A DNA stretch of 64,000 nucleotides from Denitrobaculum sp965225735 (GCA_965225735.1 CBDDBN010000029.1:124001-188000), one strand, 5' to 3'. Shown: positions 7,309 to 15,542, numbered from the stretch's first letter. The notes: a model not told the origin generated them from the letters alone. A program made the numbers and translations.

Positions 7309-8907
7309 TCAGCCACCGACGCTCAATTCGTCCGGCGGCGCTTCCAAAATCCTGTCGTACGGAAACAGAACGAGGATCGTTGTTCCTACACCCTTCTCAC
7401 TTTCGACCTTCAAGGACCCGCCATGCAATTCCGTCAGATCGATCGAAAGCGGCAAGCCGAGACCTGTTCCCGGCACAGCCTGAGTTTCGGAATTCCGCAA
7501 ACGCCCGAACCGCGTCACGGCAACCTTGATTTCGTCCTCAGTCATGCCGACACCATTGTCAGCAACGGCAATCTGCACTCCCCCGTCCGTTCGCTGGACG
7601 GATACCGTCACCTGCCCAGCCACAAGGGTGAACTTCAAGGCGTTGACCACCAGGTTCAACAGGATCTGTTTGACCTTGACCGGATCGACCATCAAGAGCG
7701 GAACCTCGGGGTCAATATCGGTCCGGATGGCAATCCGCGCCGCAACCGCCCGCTCCTCGGCCAAGCGCAGAACATCATCCACCAGGGTCGCCAGATCCAC
7801 GGGCTCTTCATGCAACTCGATGGTGCCTGCTTCGATCATCGAGACATCGAGAATATCCTTGATGATGTGCAGCAGCAGACTTCCACTTTCCTCGATGTTG
7901 CGTGCGTAGTCGCCGTATTTCTCATTGCCCACGGGACCAAGCAGTTCAGTGCCGATCACCTGCGCATAGCCGATGATGGCGTTGAGAGGCGTGCGCAGTT
8001 CGTGACTCATGTTGGCCAGGAACTCGGTTTTGCTGCGGTTCGCGACTTCCGCCAATTCCTTGGCGTGGATCAGTTGCTGCTCAGCCGCCTTACGCTCCGT
8101 GATGTCGAAGGAGACGGTGACGATGTTGGTGACCTGGCCGCTTGAATCCCGCACCAGGGACTTGGAAGTCAGGAAAATCCGCCTGACATTATTGACCGTA
8201 ACGAACTCTTCTTCGAACAGCGGCGGCGCCTCACCCGTCGCAAAGGCGCGCTCGTCGAGCGCGATAGAGTTTCGCGCATAATCGTTGTTGAGCAGTTCCA
8301 TCGCGGTTCGACCGACCGCTTCATCTGGAATCACGCCAAAGAGCTGTGCCTGATAGTTGTTCATAAAGGCGTAGCGGGCGCCGGCTGTGGTCGCGGAGAT
8401 CATGGCTGGCACCGCATCGATGACCAGAAGCAGCCGCTCGTGGCTTTCCGTCAGCGCGCGCTCCAATTGGTCGGTATCTGTCTCATAACGGCGCTCGAGC
8501 GTAATCGCCCGTTCATTGAGGAGTTTCTGATGCTCCCTGAGGCTCAGAAGGTTACGCGATCTGGCGCGAAACTCGTGGTGGTCAACGGGGCTCAAGAGGA
8601 AATCGGTTGCGCCCGATTCCAGCGCGGCATAGCGAAAGGCTTGGTCTTCATAGGCCGTCACCACCATCACCGGAACATCGATACAGGGTGGCAGTTCGCG
8701 GAAATGGCGGATAAATTCTGCGCCGTCCATCTTCGGCATCTTGAAGTCGGTCACCACAAGATCCGGCACGTTACTTTTAGACCATTCGAGTGCAGCTTGG
8801 GGCTCGGCGAAAGCCTTCACCGTTATGTTGTCACCGATCGAAGCCGCGAGTTTCTGAAGTACGCGACGATTGGTAACACGATCGTCTATCACGACGATAA
8901 TCGACAT
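7309..8907 (-). CDS. RpfG-like receiver fused to PAS-histidine kinase
   Basis: About 532 residues, soluble. The N-terminal receiver (1-120) reads IIVVIDDRVTNRRVLQ, with the phospho-site Asp in VVTDFKMPKMDG (about residue 54). It continues into RARSRNLLSLREH and a short coiled coil, which closely recalls the receiver and linker of RpfG. Where RpfG has HD-GYP, this protein has a PAS domain (about 155-275, ending DITERKAAEQQL), HisKA (MSHELRTPLNAIIGY, His about 302) and an ATPase domain (NLVVNALKF, DNGVGM, GTGLGL). The usual receiver lysine is replaced: FLLSPVD instead of xxxKPxx. The ATG at 8907 was chosen over the TTG one codon earlier. It heads the operon with the RpfC-like kinase. The output is unknown, since no DNA-binding or c-di-GMP domain is present. 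Confidence 0.85.
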   Translation of the reverse strand: MSIIVVIDDRVTNRRVLQKLAASIGDNITVKAFAEPQAALEWSKSNVPDLVVTDFKMPKMDGAEFIRHFRELPPCIDVPVMVVTAYEDQAFRYAALESGATDFLLSPVDHHEFRARSRNLLSLREHQKLLNERAITLERRYETDTDQLERALTESHERLLLVIDAVPAMISATTAGARYAFMNNYQAQLFGVIPDEAVGRTAMELLNNDYARNSIALDERAFATGEAPPLFEEEFVTVNNVRRIFLTSKSLVRDSSGQVTNIVTVSFDITERKAAEQQLIHAKELAEVANRSKTEFLANMSHELRTPLNAIIGYAQVIGTELLGPVGNEKYGDYARNIEESGSLLLHIIKDILDVSMIEAGTIELHEEPVDLATLVDDVLRLAEERAVAARIAIRTDIDPEVPLLMVDPVKVKQILLNLVVNALKFTLVAGQVTVSVQRTDGGVQIAVADNGVGMTEDEIKVAVTRFGRLRNSETQAVPGTGLGLPLSIDLTELHGGSLKVESEKGVGTTILVLFPYDRILEAPPDELSVGG

Positions 8908-9208
8908 CAAGCAGTCACTCGCATCAGATACACCCCCGCCTTCAACAGACGCCCCAATAACGAGGACTCGAAAGCATTCGATAGCAATACACGAAACAGC
9001 CTAAAGGTATTGTTAACGTTCTTAAGATCCTACGCGAAGTTGTTACCGCAGCTTATCTGAGACAGACAGACAGCCGTTCTACCCCGGGGTGAACAGCTGC
9101 GACGCATTAATAACTCAATAAATCAACAACATCGATGGTTAATTTTTGATTAGGATCCATCCTAACGCTGCTTTATCCGCGAGATTTATCTATAAGTATA
9201 CATATTTC
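8908..9208. other. Intergenic region upstream of the two-kinase operon
   Basis: About 300 bases between the PPC gene and the kinase operon, both on the minus strand. It must hold the kinase operon promoter. It contains a GACA micro-repeat near 9060 and one TTAACCAT-like half site (ATGGTTAA at 9135-9142). No terminator hairpin or ORF with a ribosome-binding site was seen. Confidence 0.4.
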
Positions 9209-9622
9209 TTAAGGTTGCGCAGCTTTCGATTCAGGCAACCATTCCTGAAGCACCAGTTCAAGCGTGATACAGATCGAGTTTCGGCCAGGTAGAAACCTGC
9301 CACCGAGGACCCGTGCGTCGGGCGTCGAAATCGTGCCGCGCAGGTCGGCCTTTGGGCGGCCGTCGTCTCCCGGCAGAATCTCTCCGCTCAGGGTCAGAAT
9401 CTCGACACCCGGTCCCTCGGCCGACACCGTTTCTCCGCGGCTCTCGTCACCAAAACCCAATACCGCATCGACCAGGCTGCCCACCGCGGAACGCACCACC
9501 GCCCGTTCGATGCCGTTCTCGACACAAGCTTGCTCGACGCCCTCGACCAGGTCTTCGTTTGGGCGCAGCCGAATTATAGCGGAGCGTCCAAACGCGCCTC
9601 GTTCCAAGGAAACATCGGACAT
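9209..9622 (-). CDS. PPC/DUF296 domain protein lacking the metal-binding histidines
   Basis: A 137-residue single-domain protein of the PPC (DUF296) family: a short beta-rich domain with the run LTLSGEILPGDDGRP and a C-terminal GGRFLPGRNSICITLEL. Family members form trimers with histidines in an HxH...GGH pattern. Here those positions read ADLRGTI...LGGRFLPG, so all three histidines are missing. The neighbouring PPC protein retains them. AGGAGAGAG precedes the ATG. It is the last gene of the thiolase-ligase-PPC-PPC operon. Its function is unknown. It may be the partner of the upstream PPC protein. Confidence 0.72.
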   Translation of the reverse strand: MSDVSLERGAFGRSAIIRLRPNEDLVEGVEQACVENGIERAVVRSAVGSLVDAVLGFGDESRGETVSAEGPGVEILTLSGEILPGDDGRPKADLRGTISTPDARVLGGRFLPGRNSICITLELVLQEWLPESKAAQP

Positions 9623-9678
9623 GGCTCTCTCCTTTTTCAGATCACGAGTCCGAAAGGCCTGTGATCAAACTGATTCGC

Positions 9679-10236
9679 TCAGGATTGCCTGGCGAAGGCA
9701 GTAGGCTGGAACAGACTGTAATTTGTTTCGCTGTCAAACGACACTTGGAAGCCGGCGCCTTCCAGGGGTGAAGTCATGACCACAGCGCCTCGGGCATTGA
9801 GAACGCAACCCACAGGGGGCAAGTGTCCGCCGTGAATCCGCCCTTCACGATCGACCATCACAGCGTGACAATGGACCAGAGCCTCGCCAGCTTCACCCCG
9901 GCCAAAGATCGCGTTTGCGCCGAGCAGCGTGACGGGTCCATCCAGCTCACGCGCCGCGCCGTAAGTCGCCACGCGCGCCCCTGACGGATCCACCATGCCG
10001 GTGAAGTAGCTGACCTTACGAAATCCGCCAGAGAGGATCTGCAGAGCAGCACTTTCTATTTCCTGGCCTGAGAGTATTTGCGCCAAGTCTGAAAGCAGAT
10101 CCGAACCTTCTGGCAATTCGATCCTGAACTGCGGCCCGGTTTCCGCCCAAAGACAGATACGACGCGGTGACAAAACGGAACCAGGTTGCTCGATCTGGCG
10201 CCGCATCGCTCGCTCTTCAGGTCGGACGTCTGTCAT
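9679..10236 (-). CDS. PPC/DUF296 domain protein with conserved histidines
   Basis: 185 residues: a non-conserved N-terminal lead of about 45 residues, then a PPC/DUF296 domain. The core includes ILSGGFRKVSYFTG and LVHCHAVMVDREGRIHGGHL, the HxH plus GGH set that typifies bacterial members and probably binds a metal. The ATG overlaps the stop of the acyl-CoA ligase gene by four bases (ATGA), so translation is probably coupled to it. A second PPC gene follows 56 bases downstream. Coupling to an acyl-CoA ligase and a thiolase suggests a role in acyl or ketone metabolism, but the reaction is not known. Confidence 0.75.
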   Translation of the reverse strand: MTDVRPEERAMRRQIEQPGSVLSPRRICLWAETGPQFRIELPEGSDLLSDLAQILSGQEIESAALQILSGGFRKVSYFTGMVDPSGARVATYGAARELDGPVTLLGANAIFGRGEAGEALVHCHAVMVDREGRIHGGHLPPVGCVLNARGAVVMTSPLEGAGFQVSFDSETNYSLFQPTAFARQS

Positions 10237-11840
10237 TGCCCGGCTTCGCCCTCTGGAGGCGCAATGTCACCGCGCTCATAGAGCTGACTACGGATCAGGT
10301 GTTTCGGCACTTTACCGTACCCCGACTTGGGCAGCTCGTCCCAGAACACGAAGCGTTGCGGAAACTTGTAGCGCGATAGCTTTCCATCCAAGTACCCAAG
10401 CAGTTCTTCAGGAGAAAGCGCGTGCCCGACGTAGTCAGATGACTTAACCACGACCGCGACGCCAGCTTCACCCCACTTGGGGTCGGGCACACCCAGAACG
10501 GCAACTTCCTCCACCGCCGGATGGGTCAGCAGAACCTCCTCTGCCTCCCGCGGATACACATTCGAGCCACCCGAGATATACATGTCGGAGGCACGTCCGG
10601 TTAGGTAGAGAAATCCGCGCTCATCGAGATATCCCAGATCGCCGGTATGGAACCAGCCATCTCGAAAGACCTTTGCGTTGGCTTCCGAGTTATCGAGATA
10701 ACCTGCGAAAACCGCCGGTCCCCGCACACAGATTTCGCCGCGCGACCCGGCCGGCAAAACACTGCCCTCAGGATCGCGGACGGCGATTTCCATACCACTG
10801 CGCGCAAAGCCGCAGCTACCGACCGGCATTTCATCATCCTCAATCGAATGGCAGTCAGCTGGCAGGTAGGTGATGCTGCCAGTCACCTCGCCCAGCCCGT
10901 AATACTGAACGATCACCTTGCCGAGTTTGTTAAGCGCCGCAACCTGATCTTCCCGGTACATAGGCGCGCCGGCGTAAATCACATGTCGCAGAGAGGAATG
11001 ATCGTAACGGTCCACGGCAGGGTGACGGACCATGCGCGTAAGAATGGTCGGGACCGTAAACATGTTCCCGACCCGATGCTCTTCAACCAGCCGCCAAACG
11101 GCCTCTTCATCGAAGCTGCTGCCCGGTAACAAAACGGACTTTGCGCCGCGCGCCACTTGGGGCATCGCGTGCGCGCCAGCGCCGTGCGATAGAGGCGCAA
11201 CGATCAGCGACGCATCCTCCGGGCCCAGTCCAGGCATCTGATCCGCAAGGTAGTTGTTGACGACGAAGCACATCTGACCGTGCGTGAGGACCGCGGCCTT
11301 GGAGCGTCCGGTCGTGCCGGATGTGAAAAAGTACCAGCAGGGATCATCCTGTTCGACAGCCGCCTCGTTAAAAGACTCACCTAGGTTCGCCGCAATCAGC
11401 GCTTCGTAGGACAGCTCGTTCTCGCGTGGGGATCCGACGCAGATAACCTCATCGACTGTCGCGGCCTCTGCTCGAACCGCATCCACGTGCTCCGCAAAGA
11501 TTTCTTCGTAGAGCATCGCTTTCGCGCGGCTGGCCGATCCCAGATAGGCGACCTCCGGCGGCGTCAGGCGGAAGTTGCAGGGCACCCAGATCGCCCCCAG
11601 TTTGAAAGCCGCCCACATGGATTCGAACATCTGATTCGAATTGCGGGAGATCACCAGAACCGCGTCCCCCTTGCCGATACCGCGCGCACGCAGGCCGGCT
11701 GCTAAGGCATCGACTCTGCTATTGAGTTCAGCCCAGTTCCAAGACTTCTCGCCCCAAACCAGGGCCGTTCTCTCGCTATACCGGCGGGCCGTCTGGGTCA
11801 GGAAGTGCCCCAGGTTCATAACGGAACTGGTTTGCCTCAC
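10233..11840 (-). CDS. Class I adenylate-forming acyl-CoA synthetase
   Basis: 535 residues of the ANL superfamily, which activates a carboxylic acid with ATP and joins it to CoA. The P-loop YFFTSGTTGRSKAAVLTH lies near residues 165-185. Further signatures are YYGLGEVTG, GWFHTGDLGYLDERGFLYL, the hinge GRASDMYISGG and the C-terminal catalytic lysine in SGYGKVPKH. The start is GTG next to a GGGGGAA ribosome-binding site. An ATG seven codons later is possible. The substrate is not fixed by sequence; it looks like the medium/long-chain group. It follows the thiolase by 42 bases and overlaps the PPC gene. The neighbouring DSF-type genes make an RpfB-like role conceivable. Confidence 0.85.
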   Translation of the reverse strand: MRQTSSVMNLGHFLTQTARRYSERTALVWGEKSWNWAELNSRVDALAAGLRARGIGKGDAVLVISRNSNQMFESMWAAFKLGAIWVPCNFRLTPPEVAYLGSASRAKAMLYEEIFAEHVDAVRAEAATVDEVICVGSPRENELSYEALIAANLGESFNEAAVEQDDPCWYFFTSGTTGRSKAAVLTHGQMCFVVNNYLADQMPGLGPEDASLIVAPLSHGAGAHAMPQVARGAKSVLLPGSSFDEEAVWRLVEEHRVGNMFTVPTILTRMVRHPAVDRYDHSSLRHVIYAGAPMYREDQVAALNKLGKVIVQYYGLGEVTGSITYLPADCHSIEDDEMPVGSCGFARSGMEIAVRDPEGSVLPAGSRGEICVRGPAVFAGYLDNSEANAKVFRDGWFHTGDLGYLDERGFLYLTGRASDMYISGGSNVYPREAEEVLLTHPAVEEVAVLGVPDPKWGEAGVAVVVKSSDYVGHALSPEELLGYLDGKLSRYKFPQRFVFWDELPKSGYGKVPKHLIRSQLYERGDIAPPEGEAGQ

Positions 11841-11882
11841 ACTTCCCCCTTCGTCGTTACCGCACCCTCAAACCGCCGTCGC

Positions 11883-13049
11883 TCAGCGCAAGGGCTCCAG
11901 GATCGAAACATAGTTGGCGACCGCGGCGCCGCCCATGTTGAAAACACCGGCCAGTTGCGCATTTTCGACCTGGATGTCACCCGCTGAATTGGTGAGTTGC
12001 ATCGCCGAGAGAACATGCATCGAAACCCCGGTCGCGCCGATAGGATGGCCCTTACTCTTGAGGCCGCCAGACGCGTTAATCGGTAACTTGCCATCTTTGT
12101 GCACCCAGCCCTCAGCAACGGCACGCGCGCCCTGCCCCTCAGGCGCCAGACCCATAGCCTCATACTCGATTAACTCGGCAATGGTGAAGCAGTCGTGGGT
12201 TTCGACCAGCGAGAGATCGTCAAGTCCGACCTTGGCCTTCTCGAAACTCCTCTGCCAGGCGGTCTTGCAGCCTTCGAACAGGGTGATGTCGCGCTTGCTG
12301 AGCGGCAGGAAATCATTGACCTGCACAGCGGAACGAAACACCACCGCCTTCTTCATGGTCAAAGCCGTTTCCACATCGGTCAATACCAACGCGGCAGCGC
12401 CATCGGAAACCAGGGAGCAATCGGTGCGTTTGAGCGGACCGGCAACGATCGGGTTCTTATCCGATACACTTCGGCAGAAGTCGTAGCCTAAGTCCTTGCG
12501 CATCTGCGCCCAAGGGTTGACCGCACCGTTCTTATGGTTCTTCGCCGCAATCGCGGCCAAGGCGTCGGACTGGTCACCGTATTTCTGAAAATACTTCTGC
12601 GCGATCAACCCGAAGACCCCGGCGAAGCCGCCTTCGATTTCACCGTCTTCCTTCAAATAGGAGGCCTTGAGCAGAGTGTTGCCGATATCCTTGCCGGCGA
12701 GCGCCGTCATCTTCTCGACACCAACGACCAGCACGACACGCGCGTGTTTGGCGTCAATCGACTTGATGCCCTGATGAATGGCCGCCGAGCCCGTCGCACA
12801 GGCATTCTCGATCCGGGTCGCAGGTTTGAAGCGGAAGCGGTCATCCGTCTGCAACACCAGAGAAGCTGGAAAAGCTTGTGGAGAAAAACCTTCGTTGAAA
12901 TGACCGACGAGGATTTCATCGACATCGTCAGGCCCCAGGCCAGCATCCTCAAGCGCCTGAACAGCTACCTTCGCAATCAGGGACTCGACATCCTCATCTT
13001 CATGCTTGCCAAAGGCCGTATGACTCCAACCCACGATACAAGCCGTCAT
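11883..13049 (-). CDS. Thiolase family protein (acetyl-CoA acetyltransferase, SCP2-thiolase-like)
   Basis: 388 residues. The nucleophilic cysteine lies in ENACATGSAA, and the C-terminal motifs are HDCFTIAELIEYEAMG and GGLKSKGHPIGATG. The arrangement fits the SCP2/lipid-transfer-like thiolases rather than classical AtoB, since the second active-site cysteine (CGG near the C-terminus) is replaced by NMGGAAVANY. Such proteins cleave or make 3-ketoacyl-CoA. The ATG at 13049 was chosen because GGAGAG sits six bases upstream; another ATG lies four codons earlier. It is the first gene of the operon with an acyl-CoA ligase and two PPC proteins. A LysR gene lies upstream on the same strand. Confidence 0.85.
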   Translation of the reverse strand: MTACIVGWSHTAFGKHEDEDVESLIAKVAVQALEDAGLGPDDVDEILVGHFNEGFSPQAFPASLVLQTDDRFRFKPATRIENACATGSAAIHQGIKSIDAKHARVVLVVGVEKMTALAGKDIGNTLLKASYLKEDGEIEGGFAGVFGLIAQKYFQKYGDQSDALAAIAAKNHKNGAVNPWAQMRKDLGYDFCRSVSDKNPIVAGPLKRTDCSLVSDGAAALVLTDVETALTMKKAVVFRSAVQVNDFLPLSKRDITLFEGCKTAWQRSFEKAKVGLDDLSLVETHDCFTIAELIEYEAMGLAPEGQGARAVAEGWVHKDGKLPINASGGLKSKGHPIGATGVSMHVLSAMQLTNSAGDIQVENAQLAGVFNMGGAAVANYVSILEPLR

Positions 13050-13279
13050 GCTTCTCTCCATCTATAGGCGGGCAATGCCCGATGCGGTGGTTTCGCGCTT
13101 CCGCCTGCTCCCCCAGAGTCGAACGCGGCGAAAACCTAACAGACGTTAGGTGACCTGACCAGAGGCGAGCGCTCCAGAGTAGATCAGTTTATCGTCAGCA
13201 CTGACCGAGTCACTGAAAAATGCCCGTAGATAACCGCTACGCGTAAACGCGCGACATAACCGATGTCGAGGTTCTGGCG

Positions 13280-14185
13280 TCACCCAGCCGGCTGTGGCTT
13301 CCGGCCTTCGACCAGATCACGAAACGGAGACATGGACTCGGACAGATGATCTAGAAACGCCCTTATCCGCGCGCTGTAACGCAGGTCTGCGTGCGTGAGC
13401 AACCAGAAGTCCCTTTGACTAACGATTTCGCCAGGCGGCACACGCCTCAAGCGGTCATCCGCGTCGCCCATGAAACAAGGCAGAATGGTCGCCCCTACCC
13501 CCTGCCGCACGGCCTCCAAGAGGCTTGGCACGGAATCGACCCTTAAGCGGCAGAGTGCATCGGGGATCTCGGGCGCAAGCCTTGGCCAAACGGGGCTGTT
13601 CGAGCCGTCATCCAGGTTCATCCAAAGCATCCGCTCCATCCGACCGCCACAGGAGTCGAGATAGCTGCGTGAGGCATAGGCCGCGAAAGCCGCAGTGGCG
13701 AGACGGCGCCCGACCAAGCTCTGTGGCGGATTGTTAGATGTCCGCAGGATGACATCAGCCTCCAGACCTGTTTGAGAGATTTCGTCATAGCGGGTCTTGA
13801 GAGATGTTCGAATGCGCAGGTTGATAGCCGGATAGCGCTGTAAAAAAGACGCGGTGACGGGAAACAGCAGATGATTTGAAAGGCTGTCGGCGATCGAAAC
13901 GCGGATGGTGCCCGAGAGCTCTTGATCCTGTCCCGACAGCGTCCGGTCCAGCGCGATCACGTCCTGCTCCATGCGCAAAGCGGTCTCGTAAAGCTTGCGC
14001 CCCCCGGCATTCAGGCGCGCGCCTCCGGTCCCGCCCTCAAAAAGCCGCGCGCCGAGTTTCTCCTCGAAGCTCTTAATCCGCCGCGACACCGTGCTCTGAT
14101 CCATGCGGAGGGCGCGCGCAGCGGCGGCGCCGGAACCTTCGCGGGCCACGGCCAAAAAGATGCGGATATCGTCCCAGTTCTCCAT
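13280..14185 (-). CDS. LysR family transcriptional regulator
   Basis: 301 residues. The N-terminal winged helix-turn-helix (about 3-60) has AREGSGAAAARALRMDQSTV and SRRIKSFEEKLGARLFE, typical of LysR. The rest is a periplasmic-binding-like effector domain (about 90-290). The subtype with MENWDDIRIFLAVAREGS is common in alphaproteobacteria. It is divergent from the DUF1330 gene, with 124 bases between the two start codons containing a dyad at 14190-14228. The likely targets are itself and that gene. The thiolase operon 230 bases downstream is another candidate. The effector is unknown. Confidence 0.88.
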   Translation of the reverse strand: MENWDDIRIFLAVAREGSGAAAARALRMDQSTVSRRIKSFEEKLGARLFEGGTGGARLNAGGRKLYETALRMEQDVIALDRTLSGQDQELSGTIRVSIADSLSNHLLFPVTASFLQRYPAINLRIRTSLKTRYDEISQTGLEADVILRTSNNPPQSLVGRRLATAAFAAYASRSYLDSCGGRMERMLWMNLDDGSNSPVWPRLAPEIPDALCRLRVDSVPSLLEAVRQGVGATILPCFMGDADDRLRRVPPGEIVSQRDFWLLTHADLRYSARIRAFLDHLSESMSPFRDLVEGRKPQPAG

Positions 14186-14189
14186 CTAT

Positions 14190-14228
14190 GCAAAATATCA
14201 TACCCAGAATGAATTATCACATATTTGC
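14190..14228. promoter_or_regulatory. Dyad in the LysR-DUF1330 divergent promoter region
   Basis: GCAAAATAT (14190-14198) faces ATATTTGC (14221-14228), an inverted repeat with one unpaired A, in the 124-base gap between divergent starts. This spacing and position suit a LysR-type regulator binding site. No -35/-10 pair could be assigned with confidence. Confidence 0.4.
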
Positions 14229-14309
14229 TAGTTTTTACGCATAGACTAACTCTTAGAAGCCTTCACGCGTCAGCAAAGGCTTTAGTTCATGAAAACAAAG
14301 GAAGAGACG

Positions 14310-14597
14310 ATGGCAGCCTATTTCGTTGCACAGTTTACAGTCAAAGAGCCCGCGGTCCTGGCGTCCTACTCACAGAAGGCCGGCCCGGTCATCGCCGCCT
14401 ATGGCGGTGAACTGCTCTTCAAATCGCCTTCAGGAGAAGCACTCGATGGTCAAAACCCACACAAGGGCATCGCTGTCTTCCGCTTTCCCGATCAAGACAC
14501 GCTGAAACGCTGCCACGATTCGGACGAGTACCAGACGCTGGTCTCCGAGCGACGGAAAGGTGCGGAGATGATCATAACCTCCTATGCGACCGCTTGA
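14310..14597 (+). CDS. DUF1330 family protein
   Basis: 95 residues from the ATG at 14310, starting MAAYFVAQFTVKEPAVLASY. This start is favoured over one seven codons upstream because AAGGAAG lies five bases before it. The protein is a small ferredoxin-like-fold (dimeric alpha-beta barrel) protein of the DUF1330 type, with the segments AYGGELLFKSP, VFRFPDQDTLKRCHDSDEYQ and the C-terminal MIITSYATA. The family has no settled reaction. It is divergent from a LysR gene, a common arrangement for regulator-controlled genes. Confidence 0.82.
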   Translation: MAAYFVAQFTVKEPAVLASYSQKAGPVIAAYGGELLFKSPSGEALDGQNPHKGIAVFRFPDQDTLKRCHDSDEYQTLVSERRKGAEMIITSYATA

Positions 14598-14652
14598 CGC
14601 CGACCCAATCGAGGAAGCTTGCTGTCGGAATCTGATCTAAAACAATAAGAGT

Positions 14653-15006
14653 CTAGCGGCCGAACTGACCGTGAAAGCGTCGGTGGAGTTCTTTCAAGAC
14701 TTCCGGAAAACAATCCCAGGCCCAACGGCGGTCGGTTTTCTGGGAGTCTTGAAACGTAAGCAATTCGACGAAACAGGTGTCGATGGCATCTTTCATCCGG
14801 GTATTTCCGTGGAGAAAGAACCTTTGCGCGATCTCAAAACACGCAGCGACCTCCCGGTCATCCCCAAGATCGATCTGCCGTTGCGCATAGCGCGAGAAGA
14901 CCTCGACTTCAAAACTCAATAGCCCCTCCTGCGCATTCAGTTCGCCAGCAATCTCAGGAAAGCGCTCTTTCAGCTCCTGGATCAGAAGACTCCGATGCAA
15001 CTTCAT
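14653..15006 (-). CDS. Small helical protein of unknown function
   Basis: 117 residues starting MKLHRSLLIQELKERFPEIA. It is charged and predicted mostly helical, without signal peptide or membrane segment. Notable segments are EVEVFSRYAQRQIDLGDD, EVAACFEIAQRFFLHGN and IDTCFVELLTFQD. The layout recalls DUF7674-type proteins, some of which sit beside toxin genes, but no toxin is visible here and I do not claim that role. Codon use resembles the neighbours. It lies 74 bases after the ankyrin gene (both minus), so co-transcription is possible. Confidence 0.65.
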   Translation of the reverse strand: MKLHRSLLIQELKERFPEIAGELNAQEGLLSFEVEVFSRYAQRQIDLGDDREVAACFEIAQRFFLHGNTRMKDAIDTCFVELLTFQDSQKTDRRWAWDCFPEVLKELHRRFHGQFGR

Positions 15007-15080
15007 TTTGATCTCTGCAGGCGCCTGCTTTTGAGAGGAATGTCCTCCCTCTATCTTGCATAAGATTGGTCGACATATTC

Positions 15081-15530
15081 CTAACGGCGCTGCCTGATCC
15101 GGATGGCAATGGGATCATCCCGCCCGCGACGCAAGGCATAGTCTAAGGCATCTCTGCCCCATTGATCCCGGATACTGCTGTCGGCTCCGCGCTGCAGCAG
15201 CATGGCCGCAATCGCCTCATGGCCCTTGAAAGCGGCCAGGATCAACGGCGTCACGCCTTCCCCGTCGATCCAATCGACCGTCGCGCCTCGTTCGAGTAGC
15301 AATTCGGCAATGTCAGTGAAGCCGTCCCGCGCCGCGAAGATCAACGCTGTATTGTTGTGCTGATCTGCATAATCCGGTTCCACACCGCTATCCAGTAGCT
15401 GTTCGACAGCGGTCCGGTCCCCGCGCTTCACGGCCGCGATGAGGTCTGCCCCGTCCATCGCCCCGGCGGCATCAAAGCAGGCAAGAAGCAGGATTAATGG
15501 CAAAAGCCTCGTCAACTCTCTGAACTGCAT
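15081..15530 (-). CDS. Exported ankyrin-repeat protein
   Basis: 149 residues. The N-terminus has a signal peptide (LTRLLPLILLLACFDAAGA) ending near residue 25. About four ankyrin repeats follow: ADLIAAVKRGDRTAVEQLLD, NTALIFAARDGFTDIAELLL, VTPLILAAFKGHEAIAAMLL and a shortened RDALDYALRRGRDDP. It probably acts in the periplasm as a binding protein; the partner is unknown. The ATG at 15530 was preferred to the GTG one codon upstream. It begins about 12 bases after the stop of the PAS-like gene, so the two are probably one transcript. Confidence 0.8.
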   Translation of the reverse strand: MQFRELTRLLPLILLLACFDAAGAMDGADLIAAVKRGDRTAVEQLLDSGVEPDYADQHNNTALIFAARDGFTDIAELLLERGATVDWIDGEGVTPLILAAFKGHEAIAAMLLQRGADSSIRDQWGRDALDYALRRGRDDPIAIRIRQRR

Positions 15531-15542
15531 CACCTGCCCCGG

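Noticed and set aside
8998..9142. CtrA half site upstream of the kinase operon
   Set aside because: One ATGGTTAA and one TTAA-N5-TTAA exist, but no full-spaced pair. Not enough to call a site.
14653..15006. Toxin-antitoxin or immunity role for the small helical gene
   Set aside because: No toxin-like partner is adjacent. The weak family resemblance alone does not support it.
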